64,000 nucleotides of DNA from contig NC_067282.1 of assembly GCF_020740795.1 (NCBI RefSeq), forward strand, positions 173,506,274 to 173,570,273. The letters run 5' to 3'. The DNA is from Apus apus. Taxonomy: Eukaryota; Chordata; Aves; Apodiformes; Apodidae. The notes under the pieces were generated by a model. That model was not told where the DNA came from. It saw only the letters and a program-made list of their open reading frames with translations, and made no database searches. Below, in pieces: positions 23,801-35,608 of the stretch. Each line of letters begins with the position of its first letter. Position 1 is the stretch's first letter. The position numbers and the translations under genes are program-made.

Positions 23801-26800
23801 CTCTTGCTTTAGATAAAAATTACACAAAGGCTTATGCCAGAAGAGGAGCTGCTCGTTTTGCTTTGAAAAATCTTCAAGGTGCTAAAGAAGGTGCGTCTTT
23901 TTAAAACTCATTCCTTAAAATACATACAACCTGTTCTGCTTGGTTAAAGCTCCTGTGATTTGCTTATTTAATGTAGGAATTTTTTCATTGCCTGTAAACA
24001 AAGAAATTATATACCACATTGTATGTTCTTCTGGCAAGGTGAAATTCAAGCAGCAAGTCCAAGTGATTGTTACAGGTATTAGAAGTTGTAGAATAATGTA
24101 GCTTTTAGCATCTCAAACCAGGACACTCAGAATAATGTGGTTTTGGTGTAATGTCTTGGACTTTTTAGGTAACTATGTAAGGGCTTGCCTTGGAAGAATG
24201 CTCTTATTTTATACCGTGGTTACTAGTCTCTGGATTTCCTACCTGAAATGTTGTTTTCTGATCTTCTAATAGATTATGAAAAAGTTTTAGAGCTGGATGC
24301 AAACAACTTTGAAGCAAAAAATGAACTGAAGAAAATTGATCAGGTACTAAGATTAATAGGCCCTAACATAAATTAATATACCCCCTTCAAGTTATATATG
24401 TATGAACTTACATTTGTAACGAACAAAACTCAACAAAATCTCATGTGCTTTTTGTGGAATTGGAGGTTCACTGAAGTCAATGTCTGTAACTGAGTTTCTC
24501 CTGGGTAACTGGCATGCGTGCAAACATCAGTGTAATGCTGGATTAACAAACTAAGATTGGATGTGTGCACCAGTGTCTGTGTATTTTTTTTAAAGTGTTT
24601 TCTCTGATGGGTTTTTCTACTTGCTGTATTGATGTTTTTTTCAGTCGTTTGTAGTATTTTGGTACAAGGTAGCACTACATACGAGAAAAGCCTGCTTGTA
24701 ATCCCACTGGTTGCTGTGGTCTGCCACACCAGAAAGTGGGTTTAAACCTAGCAGAACGTAATACTCTACTGCAAGTCTGATCCATTTCATGACAAGGAGA
24801 GGATATTAAATAAAATTACTTCAGTAAATATAAGCTAATCTGTAATTACTGTGTGAATATGCTTATACCTCTTCAACTGTAGTCTTGAAAGTCCTTGAAA
24901 AATTTATTTTCAGAGTGAAGACCTAGTCTCCAGTAACTGAAGAAATAAACAAGTTGTGAATTGGAGTATGTTTAGACAAGTTCTATGGGTCATTTTATGT
25001 TGTGTTTCAGAAATTACATACTTCTTGTTTACCAAGTAATGTTATGACTTGTAGTCCCTCAGAAATACATTTTCAGGAACAGTTTAGATTGATCTCTTCA
25101 GTTTGCGTTCAACATACAACACAGACACTTCTATTTAAATGCTTAGCAGATTTTTGCATTTTAAAAGTTTGTATTTTATCCTGATTTATGTTCTGAAAAT
25201 GTGTAAGTGTGGGAGATACTCAGGAAAAATCCCTACATCTCTGCAGGCTCTGTCATCAAAAGAAAGTTCAGAACACAAAGAGTCTGAAGGTGCAGTCAGA
25301 CCAGAATTAACAGACGAAGAGAAGAAGCATATTGAGGACCAGCAGCTCAAGCAGAAGGCTATTACAGAAAAAGATCTGGTAAGTTACAGCTTCTGGTGGA
25401 ACAGGATCGACCAAGAAAAGTGTTGTGATATTAGCTATCCAGATGTGTACATTAAGCCTAATAGTGTCTGGAGCTTCATAAAGACAGTGTACACGATGCA
25501 ACCTTAATTGTTCCCCATTTTAGTCTCTAGGGAGGGGAACAATGAGTTCTGTTTGGACTCTTTGGAGGAATGATTATCCAAGGTAGCTTTTATAGCACAG
25601 ATTATAGGTGATAAATTTAAAATATGTAGTAAAATAAGTAGAACTTTAGCTGTATTTTACAAATAAACCATTTGTCCAGTATTATATGCATTTTTACCCC
25701 TTCTGTCCAAGTAGAGTTGTGGACTACTTCTTGTGTTTTCAAACCTCTGATTACATGGTGAAAAGTAGCTATTAAAAGGACTTCAGGGAGAGCAGGCAAC
25801 AATGATAAAAAAACATATTTCTGGATATACTGTCATGACTCAACAGTTGGTTTATTGATTACTCTCTCTCCCTACTGTTGCAATTAAGAAATGCCATCAT
25901 CAACTAAAACGTTTGTCTTGACAAACATTTGTCAACAATGTCTCAGGGAAGCAGTTCAATAGATGTAGCAGGATAAAGACGGGTCTTCTGCAGCACAGAA
26001 AACAGCCTTGAACGGGGAATTGCAAAGGTTCAGCTTTATTCAGCTTGTGTTTAAATTCTGGAGATACAGGGTTGCTTTTCCTGCATATCAAGCATTAAGA
26101 TAAATCACAAGTTAAAGACTTACAAGTCTGAACTTAAACTATGCATTTAGCAGTTGTTTTGGTTTTGGTTTTTTTATCCTTCATATAGAAAAAGTTAAGG
26201 TATGTTTTGTGGTCTGCCTCCAAGCTTTGATATGAAGAAATATGCCATAAATATCTGCCCTGATGTGGGTGTTATTTGCGATCCCACTTCTCGTTATTGT
26301 GACCCTGTCTACTAAAAACCATAAGAAAAATTCATTACACTAGATCTTTCTCAACACTGTTTTTTCTAACCTGATTATTACAGGGTAATGGTTATTTTAA
26401 AGAAGGAAAGTATGAGACTGCAATCGAATGTTACACCCGTGGTATAGCAGCAGATGGCACCAATGCGCTTCTTCCAGCGAACAGAGCCATGGCCTATCTG
26501 AAGCTTGAAAAGTAAGTAGGATTGCATGTGCTCTGCTGGTTTTAAAAACTTCGTTGTTAATGAGACAGAAGAATGATCAAGTCGATTTTCACTCAAGTTA
26601 CTGTCACACCTTCTAATTATTTTTAGGATTCCTTATAGAATAAATCATATTGAAAACAGAACAGGGAGAGAGAACAGTTTGATATGTGTGATCTTACAAG
26701 GCATTTTGTAGGAAAGACGTTCTGAGAGAATAAAATAGCACGAGTATGAAACTGTAGTTTCAAAAGTTTGATTTTAATTCTTTTATGTGTGTAAAATGCT

Positions 26801-29800
26801 AGATATTCACCTTTCTAGAACTGTCCTGCTGGAAGCTTTGTCCTTTTTGACTATGAAACTCAGTCAATTACTAAATGTTGCACTGTAAAAAGAAGTGGAC
26901 TATAATTTCTGACTTCAGAGTGAATGGGAATGGAGCTTTTTCTGGAAGCTGACATATTTTAAAATATTTTTCTTTAACTCTGCTAATGGATGTGTGTATG
27001 TGGAGTTAGTTTATTATTAATTAAGCTTTATTCAAATTATCCAGTAATGGATCCAGACGTGCATGAATTCTAGCAAATGAGAGAAATTCTGTATGACCAT
27101 TTTTGAAGTTGTTTTGTTTTGTTTTTACTCCCTGATGGTGTGGTATTGTAAACCTTTTAAACTGGTAGCATGAGAAGTGCAAAGCTGAGCATTATGTTGG
27201 TCATCTGTTCTAACATGAGTTGTCTGGGTATCTTAGAGACAATACACTGATTGCAAATCAGGAGATTATCAAACAGGTTGTACAGAAAATGTTTCTGATG
27301 CAACATTTGTAAGTTAATACTGAAGCCATAGAGAATATGGTTATGCAAATCATGTACTCAGAGAATCAGAAGAAATGATAGTTCAACTGAAGGATCAAGC
27401 AAGAAAATCAATTCTGTGTGATAAATCAGTGTATCTTGAGTATTTATATTTCAAAGAAGTTCCAAACATAAAATGGAACAGAGGCTCACTGGTATTCTTA
27501 CAAACCCCTAGAACAGATAAGAACTGCAAAGAAACCCAGTTCTGTTTCCATAAAATTAATGATAGATTGAAGGAGCAGAAGAAGAAAGATTGCAAATATG
27601 TTAATATGCACACAGCGGAATAATGATCTAATGTAACTAAATATAACTGGAATAATTTGATCATAAAATGAAGTGAATTACTGACTTTTCATTCTGAAAT
27701 AGTTAAGGACAAGTCACAGAAATTCAGATATGGAGAAATTTGATCTCATATGCATGCTTCTCCCTTGTTTTGTTTTTTGGTTTGTTTGTAATAGTATTTT
27801 TAGGTTTTGGAAGTACAAAGCTATGATGCTGACTTTCATTTTAAGGCTATTTAATGTTTAAGGTGGAGTTTGCTCTGACAGGCTTTAAGTGTTTATTTTC
27901 ACAGAGGAAGTGAATTTCTCTATTATGATAAAAAGAGTCAGCACTGTGACATGAGATACCAAAAGATTTGACTGAGATTTCGAAGTGCTGAGAAGTCATA
28001 TAAAATATGTTTACTTTTATTTTACATTTTAGCTCCGTGGTGTGTATTTATATGTATGTAGGCAATTAAGATCTGTCTTCATGTTTTGTTTTGGGTAGTT
28101 CTGTCTTTTCATTTGAAACTGCCTCTTGAAACTGAATATTAATTTTATACTACTCTTTTGCTGAGATATGAAGAGGCAGAAAATGACTGTACACAAGCTC
28201 TGCTCTTAGATGCCTCCTATTCTAAAGCCTTTGCCAGAAGAGGAGCTGCCAGAGTTGCTCTTGGAAAGCTAAAAGAAGCTATACAAGGTATGACCTTGAA
28301 TTAGCCTAATTGTGATAGATAAGTGATGAGTACAAGGACATCCTGATTTTTTTAATATTCTAATAGCAATTAAATGTTGAGTAATTGAGATTATCAGTGC
28401 AAAAGTTAAGAATGGTGGGGCTTTGTTGTGTTTGATTGAATGCATAGAAAATCTTTTGTGGTGGTATCCCATGATCAGAAGACAGTTTTGTGTGAGATGA
28501 CAACTGTTGCTGCTTATGATGAGTAGCAAGGAATAAATTGAAAAATGTGTTTAAGAGCTAGGTCATGGTGTAAGCCATTAGTGTTAACTCACCTGCTTTT
28601 AATTATTTTAGAGCTGTGAAAGGAAAATAGAAGGTTTAAAGATTTGCCAGGAGTACTTTGTAATTTGAAATGTCTACAATTTTTGTATGTTGTTTTTTCT
28701 CTCAGATTTTGAAGCTGTTCTGAAGCTGGAACCTGGAAATAAACAAGCGATAAATGAACTCACTAAAATAAGGAATGTATGTGTACTTGTGCTATTTTTT
28801 TTGTTTGTTTCCTAATATCATAGTAATAGAATGTTTTCATTTTTTATGACTTTTTTTTTTTTTAACATATCTTATTATTGCTCAAACTTCTGATCTTTTG
28901 GACAACTCTACCATTTTTTCAGGATTTAGCTGAGAAAGAACAGCAAACCCATCAAAAATATCCTGCAGTGTTGATTAAAGAAACGGAAATAAAAGACATA
29001 GTGAAAGTGATTGATAATCCATTACACCTGAAATCAACAGTAAGTTGTTTTGTTTTGTGAGTTGCTTTCTATAATGATGGTAAAAGTAGAGCTTAAAAAC
29101 TGCTTCCTGCAATTTAGGTAGGCTAAGTCCTGATAGACACATCTTTCTTGCCTGTGGAAAGCCAAAAATCTACAGATTTACTCTTTTGATGTTTTTCAAG
29201 AACATAACTTCAGCATTTCCATATGTAACAGTAGCAGTGGTGTAAGCATTCAGTCTACAGTACCACACTCAGGAAATTAATACAAAATAGGGAGGCAACC
29301 CCACAACCCTCTCATGGTCCTTAACTGTGTAATATTACGGTTGAGCATTAAGGAGAGGCAGCTGAGTCTCCATGATTGATTGCAGACTTGAGAAAGCTCT
29401 GGGTAAACAGCCCTTCTTTTCTCCTACTGTTTACAGTTTCTATAGCAGCCAAAGTGCAATCAAGACATGTTGTCTACCCATGTTAGATGCTACTGCAACA
29501 GCCCTGAGCCTGCATTTTTGTCCACATAAACTGCAGAATAGCTGGGTATTGGTTTTCAAGAAGCAGTATTTTTGGACTATGAATTATCACTAGTTATGAT
29601 GGTGTTAATGAGTTAAATATGACAAAATTAATGTAATACAGAGAATAATGTCAGCTTTCTTTATGTATTAAGCTTCCACTTTTAGTACATGTAATCTTTA
29701 TACATTCAGCAGTGAATTTTGTAAATACATAGCGTGCTTACGCTTTGTGTAGAGTGCTGTAGTGTTCTGCTCTTCCAGATTTCAAAATGTTTACTTCTAT

Positions 29801-32800
29801 TAAATATATAATTCAGATGGATAGTTTTAGTAGAAAATGTGTGATTATTTTGAGCCATTTTAGAGGCAGGAGGAAAATATTATGCAGTCTTCATAACAAG
29901 GTACGGTATTTGTAGAAACCTAAGTGAATTTGTTGTGAAGTAGCTGAAATACAATGGGCAAGTATAAGTTTTCAGTTTCACTTCTAAATTAGGTGAAGAC
30001 ACTGGGTTGATTGTTTTTTCTTTGTTATCCTGCTAAAGTACAAGATTAGATGAATCATCTGTGCTTTTAGTATTGCCCAAGGATTTCAGAGAACTGTAAT
30101 TTTGTTTCACATCTACTGGGCAGCCTCGCAGTCTTAGCGCAGTGATGAGATTGTGAATTGTCAAAGCAAAGGGTGTATTGTCTGTCAGTACACAAACAAG
30201 ATGGGGTTTCTGGCATGATTTAAAGCAGTCTGCAAACTCCTGTGAAGACTTTTGATAGGATTGTGTTAAGAGTTAGATGTCTGCCATTTCTGGAAGTCTA
30301 CATTGTTGAGTATGTTTAATCGTGTATTTGCATGTGTATTTCTGGAGCAAGATAGACTAAGTTCATGTTTAGGAGATGAAATTCCAAAGTAAAAAGTGAT
30401 GATGGTTTGTTTTTTTTCCTCCCCTGACTAATTGGTGCTTCCTTGTAAGACCTGTGAAGCTGGTGCTAAGTCATGATCAAAAACAATGGTGACCATGCAG
30501 AGATTAAACAAGCTGAAGCATTTTAGGTAACACATCCTCTAGTGGTAGAATTAATTGCCTTAAGATGTATGTAACTTGATCAACCAGCAGGGATGAATTA
30601 CAGATACTTGTCATCTCAAAATTTTAAGTTGAGGGGCAAGGCATGTATTGATGGATGCTTTTAGCTAAATTACAAAACTTTACCAGCCATTGGTCAAAAT
30701 ATATAGTATTCATTGCCCATTTAACCCTAGTAGAGGAAAAAAAACCAACAACCCACTTTCTAAAATTACTATTGCTGAGGAAAAAAGAATACAGATTCTG
30801 GGATCCTCTAGAATAAGGATACTAAGGTTTATGAGGATAAAGCAGTAAAATGATCATGTAAAGCCTCCTGTACAAGGTCACAAAGTTTCCTTTTTTGCCA
30901 TTTATGTTCATTAAAACTCTCTTTCACGTGCACCGCTATAGATGAAACTGGTTATCATGAGATTATTTAAAATGAAACACAGCTGTTTATCTGGGGTCTG
31001 CACATAACACTGATGTTGAGGCTACATACATGACATTGAGATGTGTATTCTGTTTAGAAACCTTTGCAAAGAATACCCATTGAAGAAATTGATGATGACA
31101 CACCAAACAGTGATTTGCCTGGCACTACTTCTTCAGTCAGTAGCTGGAGGAATTCAATGAATGTTGAAACAACAGAGAATCTAGATCAGGATGATCAGTT
31201 GACTACAATGGACATTCCTAAAGCAAAGCACTTGAAAATAGAAGAAGTCAGTGATACACCACCATTACAGTAAGTATAAAAATTCTGATTCCCTTTTTAA
31301 AGGTAAACGTAGTTGAAATCTTTATTTTCAGATTCCTGCATGTGATGGGGTAACAAACATATTGTGGAGAATTTGAATTAAAAAGAAAATGTGGAAAGAA
31401 ACTGCAGTTTTTCCACGTCTGCCTCTTTGATCATGTAGCGGTTGAGATAAGTATGATCTATGTATTTACTGTCAGTTGGAAAACTAGTCATGTTCTTACA
31501 TTCCAAATATAAAGAAATTCATAATAATTTCCTGTATGCCATAGTCTGTTCTTTGTGCACTTCATCTTCCCTAGCTGCGATTTTTATTTGTGATGTTCTA
31601 GAGTAAATTCTGATCAGGGTTCAAACGTTTTTGCACACCGGTTGTGTGGGAGAAAAGGCACAGGTGATAGTGTCACCACTCTTTCCTCTGCTGATCAGGC
31701 AGCCAGTAACTTCTGTTTGAAGTTCCCATGTTCCACTCTATTAGCTAGGCAAACTCAAGTCTGGCTGGCTGAAAGAAGGCTGAAATATAGAAGCCACTGT
31801 CCCAACTGCATCCCTGCTAGATATTGGAAATTTACTTTTTTGCTCAGGAGAGCTCTGTATGCATCAACATAATCTCACTCTGTTAACAGTAAATACTTCT
31901 AAGGAAACTCTGATTGAAGAATTTCCAACACCCTTTCACAGCCATCTTTTCCAACTTTGTCAGATGGATTTACTGTGAAGTGTTGAAGAAAAAAGTGTAT
32001 TTCTTAGCTATTTTATAACTTTTGAAAAATAAATGGACGTCACTGACAAATTGCAGGACAAAAAATAGCTCCACTGTAATCAGTGTTAAAAATGGTTTGT
32101 TCATTTGATATGGTTATTATTTTGCAGCATGAAATTGCAGAAACTGTACTTTTTTTTTTTTTTTTTTGCAGCCGTGTAGGGTAGTAGCCTGTACCTTAAA
32201 ATGCAGTAATTTCCAGAAACAAAGTAGAAGAAGCCCCAGTATAATCATAATTCTTTGCAGGTGGTGTTTTTTTTTTTTTTAAAGGATGAATCAGATATAA
32301 AGCTTCCATAATTTGAGAGGGTGTTTTTAGCTACCTGCTTAAAGTAAGATACATTATTTAAAAAAATGTTGATAACATTGTAGCTTTTTAGTGAATGTAA
32401 AGATTGAAGGGATTTCCTTAAACATTTTCTTGAACACGTGTTTCAAAAATCTCTCTGCAGGCTTCCTGCTATTGTAAAAGGAATTTCATCAATGTCACAT
32501 CTAGCTTTTCCTGTCAACAAACAAAGAGAAGAAATCACAAATTCATCTAGTTCTTCTCCAGTCCCTGCCATTCCTGCAAATTCTTTCCAACTTGAGGCTG
32601 ACTTCAGGAAGTTGAAAGACTGCCCGGAAAATATGTACTTGTACCTGAAGGTATGAAACATAGTATTGTTCTGCTGACATTGAAGAAACAGCACAAACTT
32701 TGTTGGAAAAGGTAGCTCTGTTTAGAGCATCTTAACAGTGTACAACAGTCCCTTTAATTGCCTTCTCATAATACCAAGTAGTTTAATCCACATTGGAGTG

Positions 32801-35208
32801 TTTCTCTTCATGTGCCTGACTCTTCACTTACCTCAGTCTGAGTACAGTCTAAGTGTACTCTTCTTTCAAACATGGGCCCTCTAGTGAGAGGTCTCTCAGT
32901 CCATGCAGGGGGCTTGAACTGGGTGATCTTCAAGGTCCCTTCCAACCCAAACCATTCTATGATTCTGTAAAAAATTAAATACATTAGTAACCATGTTAAA
33001 TTCTGGTTTTTTGAAATTAATGCTTCTAGGGTTCTCAGACATAGCAACATTCTTACCTCTTAAACTGAATAAATGCTTGAAACACATCAATCTACTTACT
33101 GTCTACTTCTGCTTATATGCAAAAAAAATTTGCTTAATTCTTTTTTAAAAGAAGTTAGTACCCATCATCACAAAAAAACCCACAAAATTCATGTTCAGCA
33201 TAAAGTAGCGCAAGTATTTTGTTTTCCTTTTGTTTGCTTTCATGCACTTCAACTGTTCCGGACAACCTAAAACCTAATTTCTAATTTTTGTTATTCAACT
33301 GTATTTTTTTGCCTTAAAAATAACACTTCTTTAACTTTTCCAAAGCAAATAGAGCCTTCGCTTTATCCAAAACTGTTCCAGAAATCCTTGGATCCAGACT
33401 TGTTTAACCAGATACTGAAAATTCTACATGATTTCTACATTGAGTAAGTTTAACTCCTTTTTTGTTAAATATTGCTTATCGCTACTCTGGTTAATTGCCT
33501 TTTTTTCTTTCCTCCCCCAAAAATTAAACATATCTTGAAGAAAGAGACAGAAAAGAGGTAAAGAAATAGCCTTTACTGTATGTTTCTGAATTCAATTCTA
33601 CACTGGAAACTGAACAGACTGTATGAAGTATTTTTTCATATTACTGTATATGTTTTTTTGACATATAATTGCACAATATCAGTTTTCTATATTAACTTTC
33701 CAAAGCTGAGAAACACAGAGTTTAATCTTGGGCTACATCACAATAAGCATTGCCCAACTTTTGATTTCCAGCTAGCATTGAGATGAGACAGAGCAGGGAA
33801 TTCCATTGGTCTTTTTATTTCTTGTTCCTCAAGTCTTTAATATTGGTTGCAGCTCGTGAATCTTTCTAATCAAGAGTAGTTATTTTTATATTTCTAATAA
33901 TCTTCCTCAGGAAAGAAGAGCCATCACTCATCCTGGAAATCCTCCAGAGGCTGTCTGAATTACAAAGATTTGATATGGCAGTAATGTTTATGTCAGGCTC
34001 AGAGAAAAAAAGTAAGTAATTCAGTAGTGTCTTTTTAAAACTTCATCTGTGGTACTGTAGAATGTAGGAAGAAATACTTCAAATTTAATTCTATTCCTGT
34101 TTATTCCATGTAAAAATCAGTTAAGATTAGTTAATTGTCTAGCTTTTTGATTGGTTCAGAAGTTAATACGAATGTCATATGGTTTTTCTTAATCTTTTGA
34201 TTCCTTGGTCTTAAGACTTGAAAAATACAGTTAAATCCCCTTATTTTTAATCAGTACTACCACTGCATGTTAGACTGATAAAGTAAGCTTCTCTGGCGTT
34301 TCAGTTTGTAGCTGGCTATGTTACAGATTTATGAATTTGTATGAAAGCTTATATCTGAGATGCAATGTATCCAAATTACAGTTTCCACAATTTACAGCTG
34401 TTTCTTGTGAATCCTGACTTTATTGTCAGCAGAAAGAATGCTAATGTCTCTAAGCCATTTAGCTTGGTCGTCTGTCCTGTTCCTGAGGCATCACTTAAGT
34501 TAGTTTGCAATTCAGGTTGACATTGGCTTGAATTCATGGTTTATAAAAGTGGTTTTCATCTCAAACATTTTCTTTATTTAGCACACCAGAAGGAATATGT
34601 AACAGTGAGACACCTAAAAGCAAAGCATTTCTCTGGAACCAAATAATGTCACATTTACTGTTTACAGCTGAGTTTCAGCAATAGCTGTTATACTTTCAAA
34701 TTTTTCATATGTGAATCTCCTCAAAATAAAACTACTTGTTTGACTTACTGAAGTGCAAGTAAATTCCTCTTAGGAATTCCATTCATGCCTTCAACCTGTT
34801 GTAAGCTTTATCTGGCATTAACTTTTATCTTCTACGTGTAATGCCATAATGCCAAGAGAGTAAACAAAATGAAAGCTGTCTGTTGTAGGGATTAAACAGC
34901 TGTGTAACGAAATGTTTGTTAGGCAGTTCATGGGCATCAAAACAAAGTGAGAGCTCCCCTTTCTACTTTTTTCATCCTTTCAGGAGTTCCAAAAATTTAC
35001 TTGTATTTCAGCTATATAATCCAATCCTTGTTCTCACTGAGGAAGGAATTGGACTGATTTATCTTAAGAGTTTAAATAACAAAAATAACAGTTTATGTTG
35101 GGACTTTCTTTTACAGTTGCACAGGTATTGTTCAATCATGTGAACCACATGGGATTGAAAGATAATTCTGTTGAAGAATTGGAGAAGAAATATGGCATTT
35201 TCTGTTAA
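20871..35208 (+). CDS. RPAP3: RPAP3 RNA polymerase II-associated protein 3, 16 coding exons
   Basis: Coding exons: 20871-21023, 21621-21761, 22231-22353, 23068-23195, 23769-23890, 24273-24343, 25247-25378, 26384-26511, 28166-28287, 28706-28776, 28923-29039, 31058-31269, 32461-32650, 33346-33443, 33911-34011, 35117-35208 (TAA at 35206-35208). All join in phase through GT-AG introns into 666 aa, against 665 in human by memory. Order along the protein: N-terminal helix-rich part; a lysine-rich run near residues 62-68; an acidic serine patch near 117-125 (SPESDSEED, CK2-like); TPR block A about 132-246; TPR block B about 284-397; a low-complexity linker; and the C-terminal RPAP3_C (Monad-binding) domain about 543-655. 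Known role: TPR adaptor that brings HSP90/HSP70 to the R2TP/PAQosome complex for assembly of RNA polymerases, snoRNPs and PIKKs. The start ATG has A at -3 and follows an acceptor at 20862-20864. Introns above 300 bp hold nothing recognisable except CR1 pieces in introns 1 and 14, a short tandem repeat in intron 4 and poly-T runs. Confidence 0.97.
22847..22915. repeat. Short AT-rich tandem repeat, about 23 bp unit
   Basis: AATACTTAATATTGGATATT occurs twice in succession (about 22848-22890), followed by a third, degenerate copy to about 22910. It lies in RPAP3 intron 4. Confidence 0.7.
23068..24343 (+). other. RPAP3: RPAP3 TPR block A: exons 5-7 (128, 122, 71 nt)
   Basis: These three coding exons carry the first three-repeat TPR domain, which starts in the last codons of exon 4. 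Typical TPR spacing is visible: GNKFFKQGNFDEAIKCY, then NRASAFYRMKKFSVAESDC, then KAYARRGAARFALKNLQGA. TPR domains of this type clamp the C-terminal EEVD of HSP90 or HSP70. Exon lengths and splice phases are identical to those of block B (exons 9-11). Confidence 0.9.
26384..28776 (+). other. RPAP3: RPAP3 TPR block B: exons 9-11 (128, 122, 71 nt)
   Basis: Second three-repeat TPR domain: GNGYFKEGKYETAIECY, then NRAMAYLKLEKYEEAENDC, then KAFARRGAARVALGKLKEA. In human RPAP3 this second block is the main HSP90 binder (known from the family). The three exons match block A in length and phase. The exon 10 acceptor ends in GAG (28163-28165), a weaker 3' splice-site form than the CAG or TAG used in most neighbouring exons. 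Confidence 0.9.
32566..35175 (+). other. RPAP3: RPAP3 C-terminal domain (Monad/RUVBL-binding), exons 14-17
   Basis: Residues about 543-655, starting at IPANSFQLEADFRKL and ending near the penultimate helix, match the conserved C-terminal domain that docks RPAP3 onto RUVBL2 in the R2TP complex. It is spread over exons 14-17 (32461-32650, 33346-33443, 33911-34011, 35117-35208). The protein ends KKYGIFC, slightly different from the mammalian end as I remember it. Confidence 0.85.
32895..32970 (+). mobile_element. CR1 3' tail fragment in RPAP3 intron 14
   Basis: GGTGATCTTCAAGGTCCCTT, then CCAACCCAAACC, then ATTCTATGATTCTG, which is the CR1 3' end. Very short, sense to the gene. Confidence 0.9.
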
Positions 35209-35583
35209 TGAGATGACTGATGTGTAAATTTGTTTCGTCATTTACTTCATGTGAAATCAGCTGAAAAAGCCTATAAAGACTGGAATTTTCTTGCTTTTGT
35301 GTAAGTAATGAAACTCTTAAACTTGGTCTAGCCAAATGGGAAGTGCCTGAAGAAGTAATTACCTAGTTCTGCAGGTACATTAGTTTTCCAGCACCTGAAA
35401 CAATACAGATCTACATTGACTTCAGTGGAATCTGTTTGCCTAAAAAACAATTGGGCAGGCTGGCATTCAGGATTGGGACTGTAGATAGAGATCTTTATTA
35501 AAAAGAAAAAAAAAATATTTATACATGTATTTGGTAAGAATCAGATGGTGTATATTACAAATGTGCATGTTTTTATTTTAGAA

Positions 35584-35589
35584 AATAAA
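35584..35589 (+). terminator. RPAP3: RPAP3 polyadenylation signal AATAAA
   Basis: First canonical AATAAA after the RPAP3 stop, 376 nt downstream, giving a 3' UTR of roughly 400 nt. A second AATAAA at 35996-36001 could give a longer form. Confidence 0.6.
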
Positions 35590-35608
35590 CTTAATCTTGA
35601 GTTGAACA

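Noticed and set aside
25139-25507. 122-codon frame covering RPAP3 exon 8
   Set aside because: Only 25247-25378 is exon, bounded by a clear CAG acceptor and GTAAGT donor. The rest is intron read-through.
30120-30230. Possible intronic C/D snoRNA (GTGATGA C-box-like motif) in RPAP3 intron 12
   Set aside because: No D box CTGA at suitable distance and no closing terminal stem.
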